A DNA stretch of 64,000 nt from Sulfobacillus thermotolerans (lineage in GTDB: Bacteria; Bacillota; Sulfobacillia; Sulfobacillales; Sulfobacillaceae), in assembly GCA_002951815.1 (NCBI GenBank), contig CP019454.1, forward strand, positions 496,001-560,000, given 5' to 3'. Positions 50,864-62,621 of this stretch are shown piece after piece. The first letter of the stretch is position 1; every line of letters begins with the position of its first letter. A program made the translations under genes and the position numbers. The notes beneath the pieces are model-generated. The model saw only the letters and a list, made by a program, of their open reading frames with translations. It was not told the origin of the DNA and ran no database searches.

Positions 50864-51520
50864 ATGATCAGGCAGTCATTCCATCAAGAATTAATGCAAT
50901 TGGAACAAGAATTGATTCGTATGGGCGCCTTAGTGGAAGATCAGTTGCGCCGGGCGGTGCGGTCTTTAACGGAGCGCAATTTAGTGTTGGCCAGACAAGT
51001 CATTGCTGAGGATGACCGGGTGGATGCCATGGAAATGGATATTGAGCGCCGTTGCCTTACGCTTTTGGCGCTGCAGCAGCCCTTAGCCAGCGATCTGCGG
51101 GTCGTGTCCACGGCCCTTAAAATCATCACCGACTTGGAGCGGATGGCAGACCATGCCTCAGATATCGCCAAGGTAACTGTGCGGCTCAATCAAGAGCCGT
51201 TAATCAAACCGCTCGTGGACATTCCAGAAATGGCGCGATTGGCAAGTTCTATGGTGCGCTTAGCGCTTAATGCCTATATTCACCGCAGTATTGAAGAAGC
51301 CATGACGATGATTCGATTAGATGATGATGTCGACCATCTCTATGCCAGTGTATTTCGCGAGCTCTTGGAGATCATGCGGACGCGGCCGGATACGGTGGCC
51401 CAAGGCACGTATCTGCTGTTTGTGGCGAATTACATCGAACGCGTGGCCGACCACGCGACGAATCTTGGCGAATGGGTGATTTATATGGTCACTGGCCAGC
51501 GAAAAGAGTTGAATGACTGA
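50864..51520 (+). CDS. phoU: Phosphate uptake regulator PhoU
   Basis: A 218-residue protein of two three-helix bundles. The metal motifs are DLERMADHASDIAK (about 95) and YIERVADHATNLGEW (about 197), in the expected tandem arrangement. PhoU links the Pst transporter to PhoR and shuts off the regulon when phosphate is plentiful. GGGAGGCAGG precedes the ATG at 50864. It ends the Pho operon. Confidence 0.93.
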   Translation: MIRQSFHQELMQLEQELIRMGALVEDQLRRAVRSLTERNLVLARQVIAEDDRVDAMEMDIERRCLTLLALQQPLASDLRVVSTALKIITDLERMADHASDIAKVTVRLNQEPLIKPLVDIPEMARLASSMVRLALNAYIHRSIEEAMTMIRLDDDVDHLYASVFRELLEIMRTRPDTVAQGTYLLFVANYIERVADHATNLGEWVIYMVTGQRKELND

Positions 51521-51580
51521 CCGTTCACCCCTGTCAGTCCACAAAATTGGCAAAACTCTATTCATTTCGCGTCCGAATAG

Positions 51581-53865
<2,285 letters not shown>

Positions 53866-53884
53866 GAGAAAGGGGGGGACATCT

Positions 53885-54643
53885 ACGCGGGAACAGTTTC
53901 TCATCGCGAACTGGAAAATGCATAAAACCGTCGAAGAAGGACGGGCGTTTGGCCGCCACTTGATTCGGCGTCTCTCTGAAGCGGGGGACCAACCTCCGAC
54001 TTTGGTGGTTTGCCCGACGTTGCCGGGACTTTGGCCGTTGGCCCGCGAGTTTGCGGGTACACCGGTAGGGGTCGGGGCCCAGAACTTGGACTTAGGACGC
54101 GAAGGCGCTTTGACGGGGGCTGTGTCAGGCTATCTTCTGCGCGAAGCGGGCGCCCAGTTTGTCATCATCGGCCATTCCGAACGGCGGCAAGTGTTCCACG
54201 AAACGGATGATGTGATTGGCCAGAAGGTGGCGCAAGCATATCAATCGCGTCTACGGCCCATTCTCTGTGTTGGGGAGTCCGCTCAAGAATATCGTCAAGG
54301 CAGTACGTTGTCTGTGGTGGAGCGGCAATTGCAGGCTCTAGCGCCGTACGTGGATGACAAGATGATGCAAACCTTGATCGTGGCCTATGAACCCGTTTGG
54401 GCGATTGGGACGGGCGAAGTTCCCGAGCCCGGGCAAGCTAACCATGTGGCCGCCGCTATTCGTGAGGTGTTGGACCGTATGGCGCCAGGGTCAGGGGAAA
54501 ACGTGCCCATATTGTATGGGGGCAGTGTCAACGCAAAAAATATTCGACCGTTTATGGGCGAGAAGGATATTGACGGAGCTCTAGTCGGCGGGGCATCATT
54601 GCAAGTGGAAGAGTTTCTGGCAATGGCCCGGAACAGCTGCTGA
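53885..54643 (+). CDS. tpiA: Triosephosphate isomerase with non-standard start (ACG)
   Basis: A 252-residue TIM-barrel enzyme joining dihydroxyacetone phosphate and glyceraldehyde 3-phosphate. Catalytic residues: Asn9 and Lys11 (ANWKM), His in IIGHSERR (about 100) and Glu in VAYEPVWAIGTG (about 170); the phosphate loop is YGGSVN. The frame has no ATG, GTG or TTG before residue 12, and starting at that Met (53918) would lose the essential Lys. ACG at 53885 stands six bases after AAAGGGGGGG and aligns with the usual MREQFLI-type start. A missing G in the G7 run (53872-53878), joining the ATG at the pgk stop, is the alternative. Confidence 0.9.
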   Translation, partial: TREQFLIANWKMHKTVEEGRAFGRHLIRRLSEAGDQPPTLVVCPTLPGLWPLAREFAGTPVGVGAQNLDLGREGALTGAVSGYLLREAGAQFVIIGHSERRQVFHETDDVIGQKVAQAYQSRLRPILCVGESAQEYRQGSTLSVVERQLQALAPYVDDKMMQTLIVAYEPVWAIGTGEVPEPGQANHVAAAIREVLDRMAPGSGENVPILYGGSVNAKNIRPFMGEKDIDGALVGGASLQVEEFLAMARNSC

Positions 54644-54702
54644 CGCGAGAAAGAAGGGTCGATTTTGTGGGGCGTTTTCACAAACGACTGGGTAATCGAC
54701 AA

Positions 54703-54740
54703 GAACGGGCGGCGACAATGGGCCGCCCGTTCCCTTTTTG
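54703..54740 (+). terminator. Terminator between tpiA and eno genes
   Basis: The stem GAACGGGCGGC / GCCGCCCGTTC is followed by CCTTTTTG. It splits the glycolytic cluster, so eno probably has its own promoter. Confidence 0.85.
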
Positions 54741-54834
54741 TCTTCTAAGAGCGGAGTCTTGTGATGTATTGGGGGACGTCCAGAAACTTTTCTTCAACGA
54801 ACCGGCCCGTATTTTTTGTTGAAAGGTGCTAATC

Positions 54835-55026
54835 GTGATATGGTTGAACGGACGAATCGACACGGACCGTGTTGCGAAGAGTAGCTCCGTCCCGCTTTCG
54901 GGAGTGGTGTTGAGGGCAGGTGGGCATTCTAACGTGTTGAGAGGCGGGCAGCCGCTGCATTCCCAAGACGTGGCTGCACTGTTGATGGTCGTGAAAATGC
55001 AGGCAAAGGGGTCGGAGTCACGATGA
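54835..55026 (+). CDS. Small ORF coupled to eno
   Basis: A 63-residue frame with GTG start and GAAAGG six bases before it. Its TGA overlaps the eno ATG (ATGA), like the real gene pairs in this genome. The product ([16 protein letters not shown]..., then [14 protein letters not shown]) has no family I know and no membrane segment. It stands where other Firmicutes have phosphoglycerate mutase but is far too short to be that. Confidence 0.5.
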   Translation: MIWLNGRIDTDRVAKSSSVPLSGVVLRAGGHSNVLRGGQPLHSQDVAALLMVVKMQAKGSESR

Positions 55027-56297
55027 TGGATGATGCCATCCGTAGTATTCATGCAATGGAAATTTTGGATTCGCGCGGCAATCCTACGCTGGCGGTCCAG
55101 CTGGAGTTAGCGGACGGGTCGGCCGTGGTGTCGCGGGTCCCATCAGGAGCGTCGACGGGCGCGCACGAAGCGGTTGAGCTACGGGACCATGACAAGGCGC
55201 GTTATGGTGGCAAGGGCGTATTAAAGGCCATTGACCATGTGAATACCATTATTGCTCCCGCGTTGAAAGGGATGTCGGCCACTGACCAAGTCGCGATCGA
55301 CCAGCGCATGATTGAAATGGACGGCGATCCGCAAAAGGCGCGTTTAGGGGCCAATGCGATTCTTTCTGTGTCCTTAGCGGTGGCCGCGGCGGGAGCCCAC
55401 AGTCGGCGCCAGCCCTTGTACCGCTACCTTGGTGGACTCAATGCGGCATTATTGCCGGTGCCGCTGCTCAATGTGTTGAATGGTGGCGCTCATGCCGATA
55501 ACAATGTGGATATTCAGGAGTTTATGTTGGTTCCGGTTGGTGCCTCGACATTCCGTGAAGCGATGCAAATGGCCCAAGAAACCTATCAAGCCTTGAAATC
55601 TTTGCTCCAAGCCAAGGGATTGCGGACGGCGGTGGGGGATGAAGGGGGATTTGCACCCGACTTGGAATCCAACCGGGAGGCGCTTGATCTCCTCGTGGAA
55701 GCCATGGAGAAAGCCCATGTGAAACCAGGCGAGGATATGGTGTTGGCCTTAGATGTTGCGGCCACGGAATTGAAAAAAGATGATGGCTATCAATTTGAAG
55801 GCCAATTGCTCACGGGGATGCAGCTCATTGATTACTATCAGCTTTTGGTGCGGGATTACCCGATTATTTCCATAGAAGATGGTTTGTCGGAGGACGATTG
55901 GGACCACTGGCAGCTTCTGACGGACCGTTTAGGCGACCGGATCCAATTGGTGGGGGACGATTTATTTGTGACCAATCCCGAGCGCATTGCCCGCGGGATT
56001 GATGAGGCGAGTGCCAATGCCGTCTTAATTAAGCCCAATCAGATTGGCACGGTGACCGAAACGCTCGAGGCTATTCGTCTTGCACGCAGTGCCGGGTGGA
56101 ATGCGGTGGTGTCGCACCGATCAGGAGAGACCGAAGATACGATGATTGCGGATTTGGCGGTTGGCGTGAATGGTGGACAAATCAAAACCGGGGCGCCGGC
56201 ACGGGGTGAACGCATTGCCAAATACAATCGTTTGTTGACGATTGAGCAGTCCGATTCAGCGTTGACCTATGCGGGATGGGAGGCTTTTCGGCGATGA
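55023..56297 (+). CDS. eno: Enolase
   Basis: A 424-residue enzyme dehydrating 2-phosphoglycerate. Motifs: [12 protein letters not shown] at the start, [10 protein letters not shown] with the mobile-loop Ser, GDEGGFAPD (Glu near 205), the metal ligands Asp in ALDVAATE (about 241), Glu in SIEDGL (about 283) and Asp in VGDDLFVTN, Lys in LIKPNQIGT and the signature [12 protein letters not shown]. The ribosome-binding site is GTCGGAG. Overlaps the small ORF before and the HAD gene after. Confidence 0.96.
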   Translation: MMDDAIRSIHAMEILDSRGNPTLAVQLELADGSAVVSRVPSGASTGAHEAVELRDHDKARYGGKGVLKAIDHVNTIIAPALKGMSATDQVAIDQRMIEMDGDPQKARLGANAILSVSLAVAAAGAHSRRQPLYRYLGGLNAALLPVPLLNVLNGGAHADNNVDIQEFMLVPVGASTFREAMQMAQETYQALKSLLQAKGLRTAVGDEGGFAPDLESNREALDLLVEAMEKAHVKPGEDMVLALDVAATELKKDDGYQFEGQLLTGMQLIDYYQLLVRDYPIISIEDGLSEDDWDHWQLLTDRLGDRIQLVGDDLFVTNPERIARGIDEASANAVLIKPNQIGTVTETLEAIRLARSAGWNAVVSHRSGETEDTMIADLAVGVNGGQIKTGAPARGERIAKYNRLLTIEQSDSALTYAGWEAFRR

Positions 56298-57304
56298 ATC
56301 TCGAGCTGGCTCAAGTTGGTGACGGTGTGTTCGCGACCAATCGTGCCGCCATGCAGGCGGAAGTCGCGGATGTCATCGTGTTTGACATGGATGGGGTGTT
56401 GATTAACGTCCATGGCAGTTACCCCGTCGTGATTTGTCAAACCGTCACCGCCTATTTGCACGAGCAAGGCTTTGTGGGCGATGAGCTGGCCGTCACGCCT
56501 GATGAAACTGCCTATTTTAAAGCAGCAGGCGGCTTTAACAGCGATTGGGCACTGTCTCAAGGTCTGGTGCTCGTGTTCTTGGTCAAGGCGGTTATGGCTG
56601 GGAGCCGGGAAATCGCAGGGTTGCGTCACGTGGATCCGAGCTTTTTGAGTCTGTCCCGGGCCGTGGCACAACAAGGCGGGGGGCTTGAGGGATTGAGCCG
56701 CGCCTTGCAAGGGCTGGTCGATGAAAAGGACTTTGAGGACATCTTGCAGCGTTGGGACCGCAAGCGGATTTCGCAATTGGCGATGGAGTATTATGCCGGG
56801 GATGAAATGCTTGAGGTCTTTGGCGTACCGAACGAAACGGTGAAGGGCCAAGGGCTTATGCACCAAGAGCATGCCCTGATTTCTCGCGAGGAATTGTTGC
56901 GGGCGCCTTTTAGATACGGACTTTATACGGGGCGGAATTTTGGCGAGGCCCAGATGGCGATGCGCGCGTCCGGACTTGAAGGCATTTGGACACCAGAAGC
57001 CATGATGACGGAGGATAGGGGAGTTCACAAACCCGATCCGCAAGGCTTGGTCAATATTGCGCGTGCGCTGTCGCCGCGGTTGATGATTTATGTGGGGGAC
57101 AATCTAGATGACTGGCAGGCGGCTTCGCGCTACGAGGCGGAGCGTTCTTTAGATGATCCGCCGTGCTTATTTTGCGGCATGCTGAATGGATCGCCCGGTC
57201 CCATGGCGTACGGACTTTTTCAAGAGCGCGGCGTGGATTTGATGGCACATAGCGTGAGCCAATTGTTGACATGGCTGACACGGCGCCGCCAGCGCACGGC
57301 TTAA
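56294..57304 (+). CDS. HAD-superfamily hydrolase
   Basis: A 336-residue protein of the haloacid dehalogenase superfamily. Motif I is FDMDGVLIN (Asp near 36), motif II is probably in LYTGRN (about 217), Lys in HKPDPQ (about 246), and the acidic pair in YVGDNLDDW (about 264). A long helical cap lies between motifs I and II. It resembles the subfamily IA hypothetical phosphatases. Substrate unknown. Its ATG overlaps the eno stop, and a terminator follows, so it belongs to the glycolytic transcript. Confidence 0.8.
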   Translation: MNLELAQVGDGVFATNRAAMQAEVADVIVFDMDGVLINVHGSYPVVICQTVTAYLHEQGFVGDELAVTPDETAYFKAAGGFNSDWALSQGLVLVFLVKAVMAGSREIAGLRHVDPSFLSLSRAVAQQGGGLEGLSRALQGLVDEKDFEDILQRWDRKRISQLAMEYYAGDEMLEVFGVPNETVKGQGLMHQEHALISREELLRAPFRYGLYTGRNFGEAQMAMRASGLEGIWTPEAMMTEDRGVHKPDPQGLVNIARALSPRLMIYVGDNLDDWQAASRYEAERSLDDPPCLFCGMLNGSPGPMAYGLFQERGVDLMAHSVSQLLTWLTRRRQRTA

Positions 57305-57317
57305 CAAGAAAATTCCT

Positions 57318-57345
57318 GCCCCGGGCTATGGCCCGGGATTTTTTG
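57318..57345 (+). terminator. Terminator after eno-HAD unit
   Basis: The stem CCCCGGGC / GCCCGGG is followed by ATTTTTT. Confidence 0.85.
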
Positions 57346-57426
57346 CTTTCGCTGCCAAAATGCCCCTGGAACATTCCTTTCGGCGGTTTTGTATCATGCA
57401 GTATCGCCGAAGGAGGGCTAAAAATT

Positions 57427-58725
57427 ATGCAGGCAGAAGAGCACTTAGATAATTTGAAGATGACGCGGTTTCACTACCGCCTCATCACGGTGGCGGGTTT
57501 AGGCACATTATTTGATTCCATGGATGTCGGCATCATTTCGTTTGTATTGGCCGCATTGATTGGTGCATGGCGGCTTAACAGTCTGATGATCGGCGTGGTG
57601 GGATCGATAAGTTTGGTGGGCATGGCGATTGGGGCGGCGTTGGCCGGAACAGTGGCGGACCGTCTGGGTCGACGCAAGATTTTTATGTTGACCCTAGCGA
57701 TCTACAGTTTAGCGACGGGCTTGTCGGCTGCGTCGGTCGCGTTATGGATGCTGATTGTGTTTCGTTTCATTGTCGGATTGGGCTTAGGCGGGGAGTTGCC
57801 GGTCACTAGCACTATGGTAACGGAGTTTTTGCCTAGAAAGGACCGAGGCCGCGGCATTGTGCTGCTCGAAAGCTTCTGGGCTGTGGGCTGGTTGGTGGCG
57901 GCACTGGTGGCGTATTTGTTGATTCCGCAATACGGATGGCGCAGCGGGTTCTTGGTGGGCATGTTGCCCGCGTTGTATATTTTGTATTTGCGCCGCAATA
58001 TCCCGGAAAGTCCCCGGTACTTGCTGCGTACGGGCCATGTGAAAGAGGCTGCGGAAGTGATGAGTGTGGCAGCAGGGCATGAAGTGGCGGCGACCACGTT
58101 GAGCGCGCCTAGCCGTGTCACCAAAACGCGGGTATCCGACTTGTTTCGAGGCGGGCAAAGCCCGAAAACGATCATGCTTTGGATCTTGTGGACGGCCATG
58201 AACTTTGCGTATTACGGGATGTTTTTGTGGTTGCCCTCGGTGTTGGTGACACATGGATATTCCCTCGTCAATTCGTTGAAATACACGTTGATTGTGACCA
58301 TCGTGCAATTGCCCGGATATTTTTCCGCCGGTCTTTTAGTGGACCGTATTGGCCGCAAGCCCGTTCTGGTGGTATATATTCTGCTTTCGGCCGTTTCCGC
58401 CTATCTCTTTGGGCATGGCCACGGCACCGCGCAAGTCTTGTTATTTGGATCCATGCTCTCGTTCTTCAATCTCGGGGCATGGGGTGTCACGTATGCTTAT
58501 ACCGTGGAGCAATACCCAACGATGATACGGGGAACGGGGTCCGGATGGGCTATGGGGATTGGCCGTATTGGCGGTATCGTCGGACCCTTTGTAGTAGGAC
58601 TGTTACTGGCCATGAAATTTGGTCTGCCAGCTGTCTTTGGTCTGTTTACCGTTGCTTTGATCGTCGCTGCCTTAGCTGTCTTGATTTTAGGGAAAGAAAC
58701 GAGGGGAGTCGCGCTTGAAGAATAG
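57427..58725 (+). CDS. MFS transporter, NiaP-like
   Basis: A 432-residue carrier with twelve membrane helices. The MFS loop is GTVADRLGRRK (about 75), repeated as LLVDRIGRKP in the second half. The stretches VAGLGTLFDSMDVGIISF and RFIVGLGLGGELPVTSTMVTEF, and ESFWAVGWLVAAL, closely resemble the Bacillus niacin transporter NiaP (YceI). The substrate is inferred; other aromatic acids are possible. AAGGAGGGC precedes the ATG. It stands alone between two terminators. Confidence 0.85.
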   Translation: MQAEEHLDNLKMTRFHYRLITVAGLGTLFDSMDVGIISFVLAALIGAWRLNSLMIGVVGSISLVGMAIGAALAGTVADRLGRRKIFMLTLAIYSLATGLSAASVALWMLIVFRFIVGLGLGGELPVTSTMVTEFLPRKDRGRGIVLLESFWAVGWLVAALVAYLLIPQYGWRSGFLVGMLPALYILYLRRNIPESPRYLLRTGHVKEAAEVMSVAAGHEVAATTLSAPSRVTKTRVSDLFRGGQSPKTIMLWILWTAMNFAYYGMFLWLPSVLVTHGYSLVNSLKYTLIVTIVQLPGYFSAGLLVDRIGRKPVLVVYILLSAVSAYLFGHGHGTAQVLLFGSMLSFFNLGAWGVTYAYTVEQYPTMIRGTGSGWAMGIGRIGGIVGPFVVGLLLAMKFGLPAVFGLFTVALIVAALAVLILGKETRGVALEE

Positions 58726-58741
58726 CGCGGGGGAATCTCAC

Positions 58742-58776
58742 GCCTAATGCCTTTAATACGGGCATTAGGCTTTTTT
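58742..58776 (+). terminator. Terminator of MFS transporter gene
   Basis: A perfect 10-base stem, GCCTAATGCC / GGCATTAGGC, is followed by six T residues. Confidence 0.92.
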
Positions 58777-58777
58777 A

Positions 58778-58786
58778 TGCTATAAT
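58778..58786 (+). promoter_or_regulatory. Extended -10 promoter of secG
   Basis: TGCTATAAT, a perfect -10 hexamer with the TGn extension, directly follows the terminator and lies about 60 bases before secG. No good -35 box is seen, as is usual for extended -10 promoters. Confidence 0.6.
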
Positions 58787-58848
58787 GGACTGACTTGTAA
58801 GACGGCTTAGCTCAAATCAACCTTGCAAAAGAACGGGGTCGAATACTG

Positions 58849-59085
58849 GTGATTGTCACATTGGTCGTGCTCGAAATTGTATTGTCCGTGGGCGTGATTG
58901 CGGCCATTATCTTGCAAACAGGATATAGCGCTGGCATTTCGGGAGCATTTGGCGGAGGTGGCGGCGGACCTGCGGGATATGGCGGCAAGAAGCAAGGGGT
59001 CGACCAGCTGCTAGAAAAAGTTTCATTGTACTTGGCCATTGCGCTGGGGATTGTGACACTGCTTTTAGCCCACTTTTGGCGCTGA
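58849..59085 (+). CDS. secG: Preprotein translocase subunit SecG
   Basis: A 78-residue membrane protein with two helices (about 3-22 and 56-76) and the family loop LQTGYSAGISGAFGGG. SecG supports the SecYEG export channel. GTG start with a weak site. secG upstream of rnr, smpB and ssrA is a conserved Firmicute order. Confidence 0.9.
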   Translation: MIVTLVVLEIVLSVGVIAAIILQTGYSAGISGAFGGGGGGPAGYGGKKQGVDQLLEKVSLYLAIALGIVTLLLAHFWR

Positions 59086-59177
59086 TCTCAGGGCTGCAAC
59101 AGGCATATCATGAGCCTCTTGCGGCCTTCTCCTTTTCGTGAAAAGCCGGATCACGCTGGGGATCGGGAGATCTTGGG

Positions 59178-59208
59178 AGGGGAAAGCCTGGTTTTGAGGC
59201 TTTCCCCT
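59178..59208 (+). terminator. Long hairpin between secG and rnr
   Basis: A perfect 12-base inverted repeat AGGGGAAAGCCT / AGGCTTTCCCCT with a 7-base loop. No T-run follows, so it may be a weak or factor-dependent terminator, or an RNA processing site. Confidence 0.45.
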
Positions 59209-59330
59209 GTTGTGGAATAGGGAAATGGCGGTGTGAGTCTTAGGCGTTATGGAAAAAAGCCCTATGGGCAAAATCCTTAATGAGACCAGAAGAGAGAAAC
59301 GGACAAACACGGGAGACAGGAGGTGGACGA

Positions 59331-61511
59331 TTGGGGAAAAAGAACAAGGCGGCGGGAGTACGAAAGATGCCAGGCAAAGAGTCGGCATATCATGACCGAT
59401 TAAAAAGGTTGCCAGAACGAATTTTTGCGTTGTTGGCCGACCGGCCGCCCTTGCCTGAGGATCAGTTGTTAAAAAAATTGAATATTGCAAGGAGTCCTGG
59501 TAAAGGTCTTTTCAAGTTATATGGGCAATATCGCCGCGAGGGGTGGTTAGTGCGTGATGATGAGGGCCGTATGACCATTCGCACGCGCCACGGCCACTTG
59601 CGTATCAATCCGCGCGGCTTTGGTTTTGTCATGAATACCGAATTTCCGGGCGACGATGTGTTTGTTCCCGAACGCTGGTTTTTTGGTGCCCGCCATGATG
59701 ATGACGTGTTGATTTGGTACCATGACACGCCCAATGGGTTAGAAGGCCGTGTCATGAACGTGTTGTCGCGGGCCACTAACGAAGTGACGGGACGGCTTGA
59801 GCGCAATCGCCTAGGATGGCGGGTGATCCCGGATGATGCCCGCAAGCCCGTGGTGGACGTCACGCTACCGAACGGCCATAAGGCGCGGCCGGGCGATATG
59901 GTGCAGGCGACGATTACCGAGTGGCCTTTAGATCCCAGACGACCGGTCAGGGGCGAGGTTACGCGCACACTGGGCAGTCCATTGCAGCCCGGGGTGGATG
60001 TGTCGGTGGTGGCATTAGAGCATCATTTACCGCTCGAATTTCCCCGTCCGGTGCTAGAGGAGGCTAATCGTCTGCCAGATAGCGTGCAAGAATCGGATTG
60101 GGTAGGACGGCTAGACCTGACCGATGAGCTGATTGTCACGATAGACGGGGCGGACTCTAAAGATCTGGATGACGCGATTTCAGTGCGGGCTTTAGACGAC
60201 GGGGGTTTTGAAGTGGGGGTCCATATCGCCGACGTCAGTTATTACGTAAAAGAAGGATCCCCGCTGGATTTGGAAGCCATGCAGCGGGGAACCAGTGTTT
60301 ATTTGGTGGACCGGGTCATTCCGATGTTGCCCGAACGCCTGTCCAACGGCATCGCCAGTCTTAATCCTGGGGTGCTGCGCTTGTGCGTCTCTGCAATTAT
60401 TCGCCTAGACCGGATGGGGCGGCGGGTGCATGCGGAATTTCACCGCTCCGTTATTCGCTCGCGCCACCGGCTAACGTATGAAGGCGTCAACGCGATTTTG
60501 GCAGGAAAGCAAGACGATGTCGAACATCTGCGTCCCTTTTTAGAGACAGCCGTCCATGTGCGCCATCTGTTGCGGGAATTGCGGCAAGCGCGGGGCGCTG
60601 TTGATTTTGATTTGCCAGAATCCAAAGTGGTGCTCGATGTGAATGGATTTCCTGTGGATATCGTGCCTAGGGAGCGAGGGCTGGCTGAAACATTGATCGA
60701 GGAATTTATGCTGTTGGCCAATGAGACGGTCGCGCATACGCTCTTGGAGTACAAATTGCCGGGGCTATTTCGGATTCATGAAGAGCCAGGGGACCGCATG
60801 GAGCAATTTCGGGAAATGATCGGCGCTTTAGGCTACCGCTTACCAGAAAAAGTGACGCCCAAGCATTTGCAAGACCTTATCGCGCGCGTCAAAGGCAAGC
60901 CAGAGGAGCGGGTGGTCAATAGTGCTTTGTTGAGAACGATGAAGCAAGCTCGCTATCAGCCCGAAAACACGGGCCACTTCGGCTTGGCCACCGACGAATA
61001 CACGCACTTCACCTCGCCGATTCGCCGCTATCCCGACTTATGGGTCCACCGCATTCTCACAGGATGGATGGAGAAGCGAGCGACGGGAGACACCTTGGCG
61101 CGTTGGAAGGCGAAAGTGGCGGAAATTGGGGAAATCGCATCCCAGCGAGAACGGGCCGCGATGGAGGCGGAACGCGATTCGGTCGCCTTAAAAGAGGCCC
61201 AATATATGGCGGACAAGCTCGGGGAACGGTATGATGCGGTGATTTCGGGCGTGACTAATTTTGGCGTGTTTGTGGAACTGCCCAATTTGATTGAGGGACT
61301 AGTGCGGATGGAAGATCTTCCGCCGGACTACTGGGTACATGACCCGGTCCACTATCGCCTGAAAGGCCAGCGAACAGGGCGTGAATATCAACTTGGGCAG
61401 CCGGTGACCGCCGAAGTGGTGCGAGTGGATATTCCCATGAAGCGGATTGACTTTCGTTTGGTTCAAGAAGGTGAAGCACGGATGCCAGCAAAACGCCGCC
61501 AAAAAGTTTAG
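59331..61511 (+). CDS. rnr: Ribonuclease R
   Basis: A 726-residue 3'-5' exoribonuclease of the RNB family. Domains in order: an N-terminal helix-turn-helix-like part (about 20-80), two cold-shock domains (about 80-235), the RNB catalytic core (about 255-590) with IDGADSKDLDDAISV holding the Mg-binding Asp cluster, and a C-terminal S1 domain (about 635-715, YDAVISGVTNFGVFVELP), ending in a basic tail. The TTG start follows AGGAGGTGG at a proper distance; it needs no upstream Met. RNase R works with tmRNA-SmpB in removing faulty mRNA, which fits its neighbours. Confidence 0.94.
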   Translation: MGKKNKAAGVRKMPGKESAYHDRLKRLPERIFALLADRPPLPEDQLLKKLNIARSPGKGLFKLYGQYRREGWLVRDDEGRMTIRTRHGHLRINPRGFGFVMNTEFPGDDVFVPERWFFGARHDDDVLIWYHDTPNGLEGRVMNVLSRATNEVTGRLERNRLGWRVIPDDARKPVVDVTLPNGHKARPGDMVQATITEWPLDPRRPVRGEVTRTLGSPLQPGVDVSVVALEHHLPLEFPRPVLEEANRLPDSVQESDWVGRLDLTDELIVTIDGADSKDLDDAISVRALDDGGFEVGVHIADVSYYVKEGSPLDLEAMQRGTSVYLVDRVIPMLPERLSNGIASLNPGVLRLCVSAIIRLDRMGRRVHAEFHRSVIRSRHRLTYEGVNAILAGKQDDVEHLRPFLETAVHVRHLLRELRQARGAVDFDLPESKVVLDVNGFPVDIVPRERGLAETLIEEFMLLANETVAHTLLEYKLPGLFRIHEEPGDRMEQFREMIGALGYRLPEKVTPKHLQDLIARVKGKPEERVVNSALLRTMKQARYQPENTGHFGLATDEYTHFTSPIRRYPDLWVHRILTGWMEKRATGDTLARWKAKVAEIGEIASQRERAAMEAERDSVALKEAQYMADKLGERYDAVISGVTNFGVFVELPNLIEGLVRMEDLPPDYWVHDPVHYRLKGQRTGREYQLGQPVTAEVVRVDIPMKRIDFRLVQEGEARMPAKRRQKV

Positions 61512-61664
61512 CCCTTTTGGTATTGAAGACCGGCGGAAGACGAGAAGGCTTTGGACGACCGCTGTGAAAAATGGCGCAGTTTTCTCATAAAAAATTCATG
61601 CGTTTCTTATCATCCATGAAACCTTTTGCCCTGTCCGGCGTTATTGCTGGTAGAGGTGAAAAAT

Positions 61665-62063
61665 ATGCGGCTATGGCGAAACTGGTACATCGGCAATCCG
61701 AAACGCGCTATGACTCCGTTTCAAGCCCATATTGCGCTGGCGTTTAACAAGACCCGTATTGTGTGGAGCACGTTCGGTTCGGCCCCGTTATGGATTGAGG
61801 GACGGCTGTTCTGGCAGCAAGAAGAGGTGACATGGACTCGTTTGCAAGAGGGCTCGCATATTTGGTGGTGTGGCCAAAATGGGCAAACGGTGGTGATTGT
61901 GGGCCGTGGGCCGCGTCCGGCTTTGGTGCTGAATCAAGATGCGTGGACGGGTATTGTGCCTGCGGGCCGCGGTTCGACTATGGGCATATTACCCTCTGAC
62001 ACTTTATGCACCGTGAAATTCACGGCTCCTAATCTTGTACATCATCAACAAGTGGCGCGCTGA
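61665..62063 (+). CDS. Hypothetical protein
   Basis: A 132-residue protein, Trp-rich and mostly beta (RIVWSTFGSAPLWIEGRLFW; SHIWWCGQNGQTVVIV), with no signal peptide or family I recognise. The start MRLWRNWYIGNPKRAMTPFQ is basic. AGAGGTGA precedes the ATG at 61665. It lies between rnr and the smpB promoter. Confidence 0.65.
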   Translation: MRLWRNWYIGNPKRAMTPFQAHIALAFNKTRIVWSTFGSAPLWIEGRLFWQQEEVTWTRLQEGSHIWWCGQNGQTVVIVGRGPRPALVLNQDAWTGIVPAGRGSTMGILPSDTLCTVKFTAPNLVHHQQVAR

Positions 62064-62080
62064 CTCCCAGCCGATCGAAT

Positions 62081-62108
62081 TGAAATCCTGGCGAAATGAT
62101 CATATAAT
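62081..62108 (+). promoter_or_regulatory. smpB promoter
   Basis: TTGAAA (62081-62086) and TATAAT (62103-62108) are 16 bases apart, a strong vegetative match, about 33 bases before the smpB start. Confidence 0.75.
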
Positions 62109-62140
62109 TGAACAGCACATCGCCGGGGAGGACGACACAC

Positions 62141-62602
62141 ATGGCCAGAAGCGAGAAGCCGATTGCGGAAAATCGCAAGGCGCGTCATGATTATTTCATT
62201 GACGAAGTCGTCGAGGCCGGTTTAGTGTTGGTGGGTACGGAAGTCAAATCGCTGCGGGCTGGGCGTGTGAATTTGCGCGATAGCTTTGCTCGGTTTGATA
62301 AAGGGGAGCTGTACCTGTTCAATTGTCATATTGCTCCTTATGAATATGGCAATCGCTACAATCATGATCCGTACCGCAGCCGTAAATTGCTGGTGCACCG
62401 GAAGCAGTTGCGGGAACTGGCCGCGCGGGTGAAGCAAGAGGGCATGACGCTGGTGCCATTGCGGATGTATTTTGATGTTCATGGACGGGCTAAATTGGCC
62501 TTAGCGGTAGCGCGCGGTAAAAAGAGTTATGACAAGCGGCAAACCATAGCCGCCAAAGAGGCTAGCCGCCGTATCGAGCGGGCGATGAAACAGCATTTTT
62601 AG
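62141..62602 (+). CDS. smpB: SsrA-binding protein SmpB
   Basis: A 153-residue RNA-binding protein that delivers tmRNA to stalled ribosomes. Conserved parts: [30 protein letters not shown] (in part: [21 protein letters not shown]), [19 protein letters not shown] (in part), and the basic tail [25 protein letters not shown] precedes the ATG. It lies 19 bases before the tmRNA gene, the usual pairing. Confidence 0.95.
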   Translation: MARSEKPIAENRKARHDYFIDEVVEAGLVLVGTEVKSLRAGRVNLRDSFARFDKGELYLFNCHIAPYEYGNRYNHDPYRSRKLLVHRKQLRELAARVKQEGMTLVPLRMYFDVHGRAKLALAVARGKKSYDKRQTIAAKEASRRIERAMKQHF

Positions 62603-62621
62603 CCTGTGCGGTGTATTGTAT

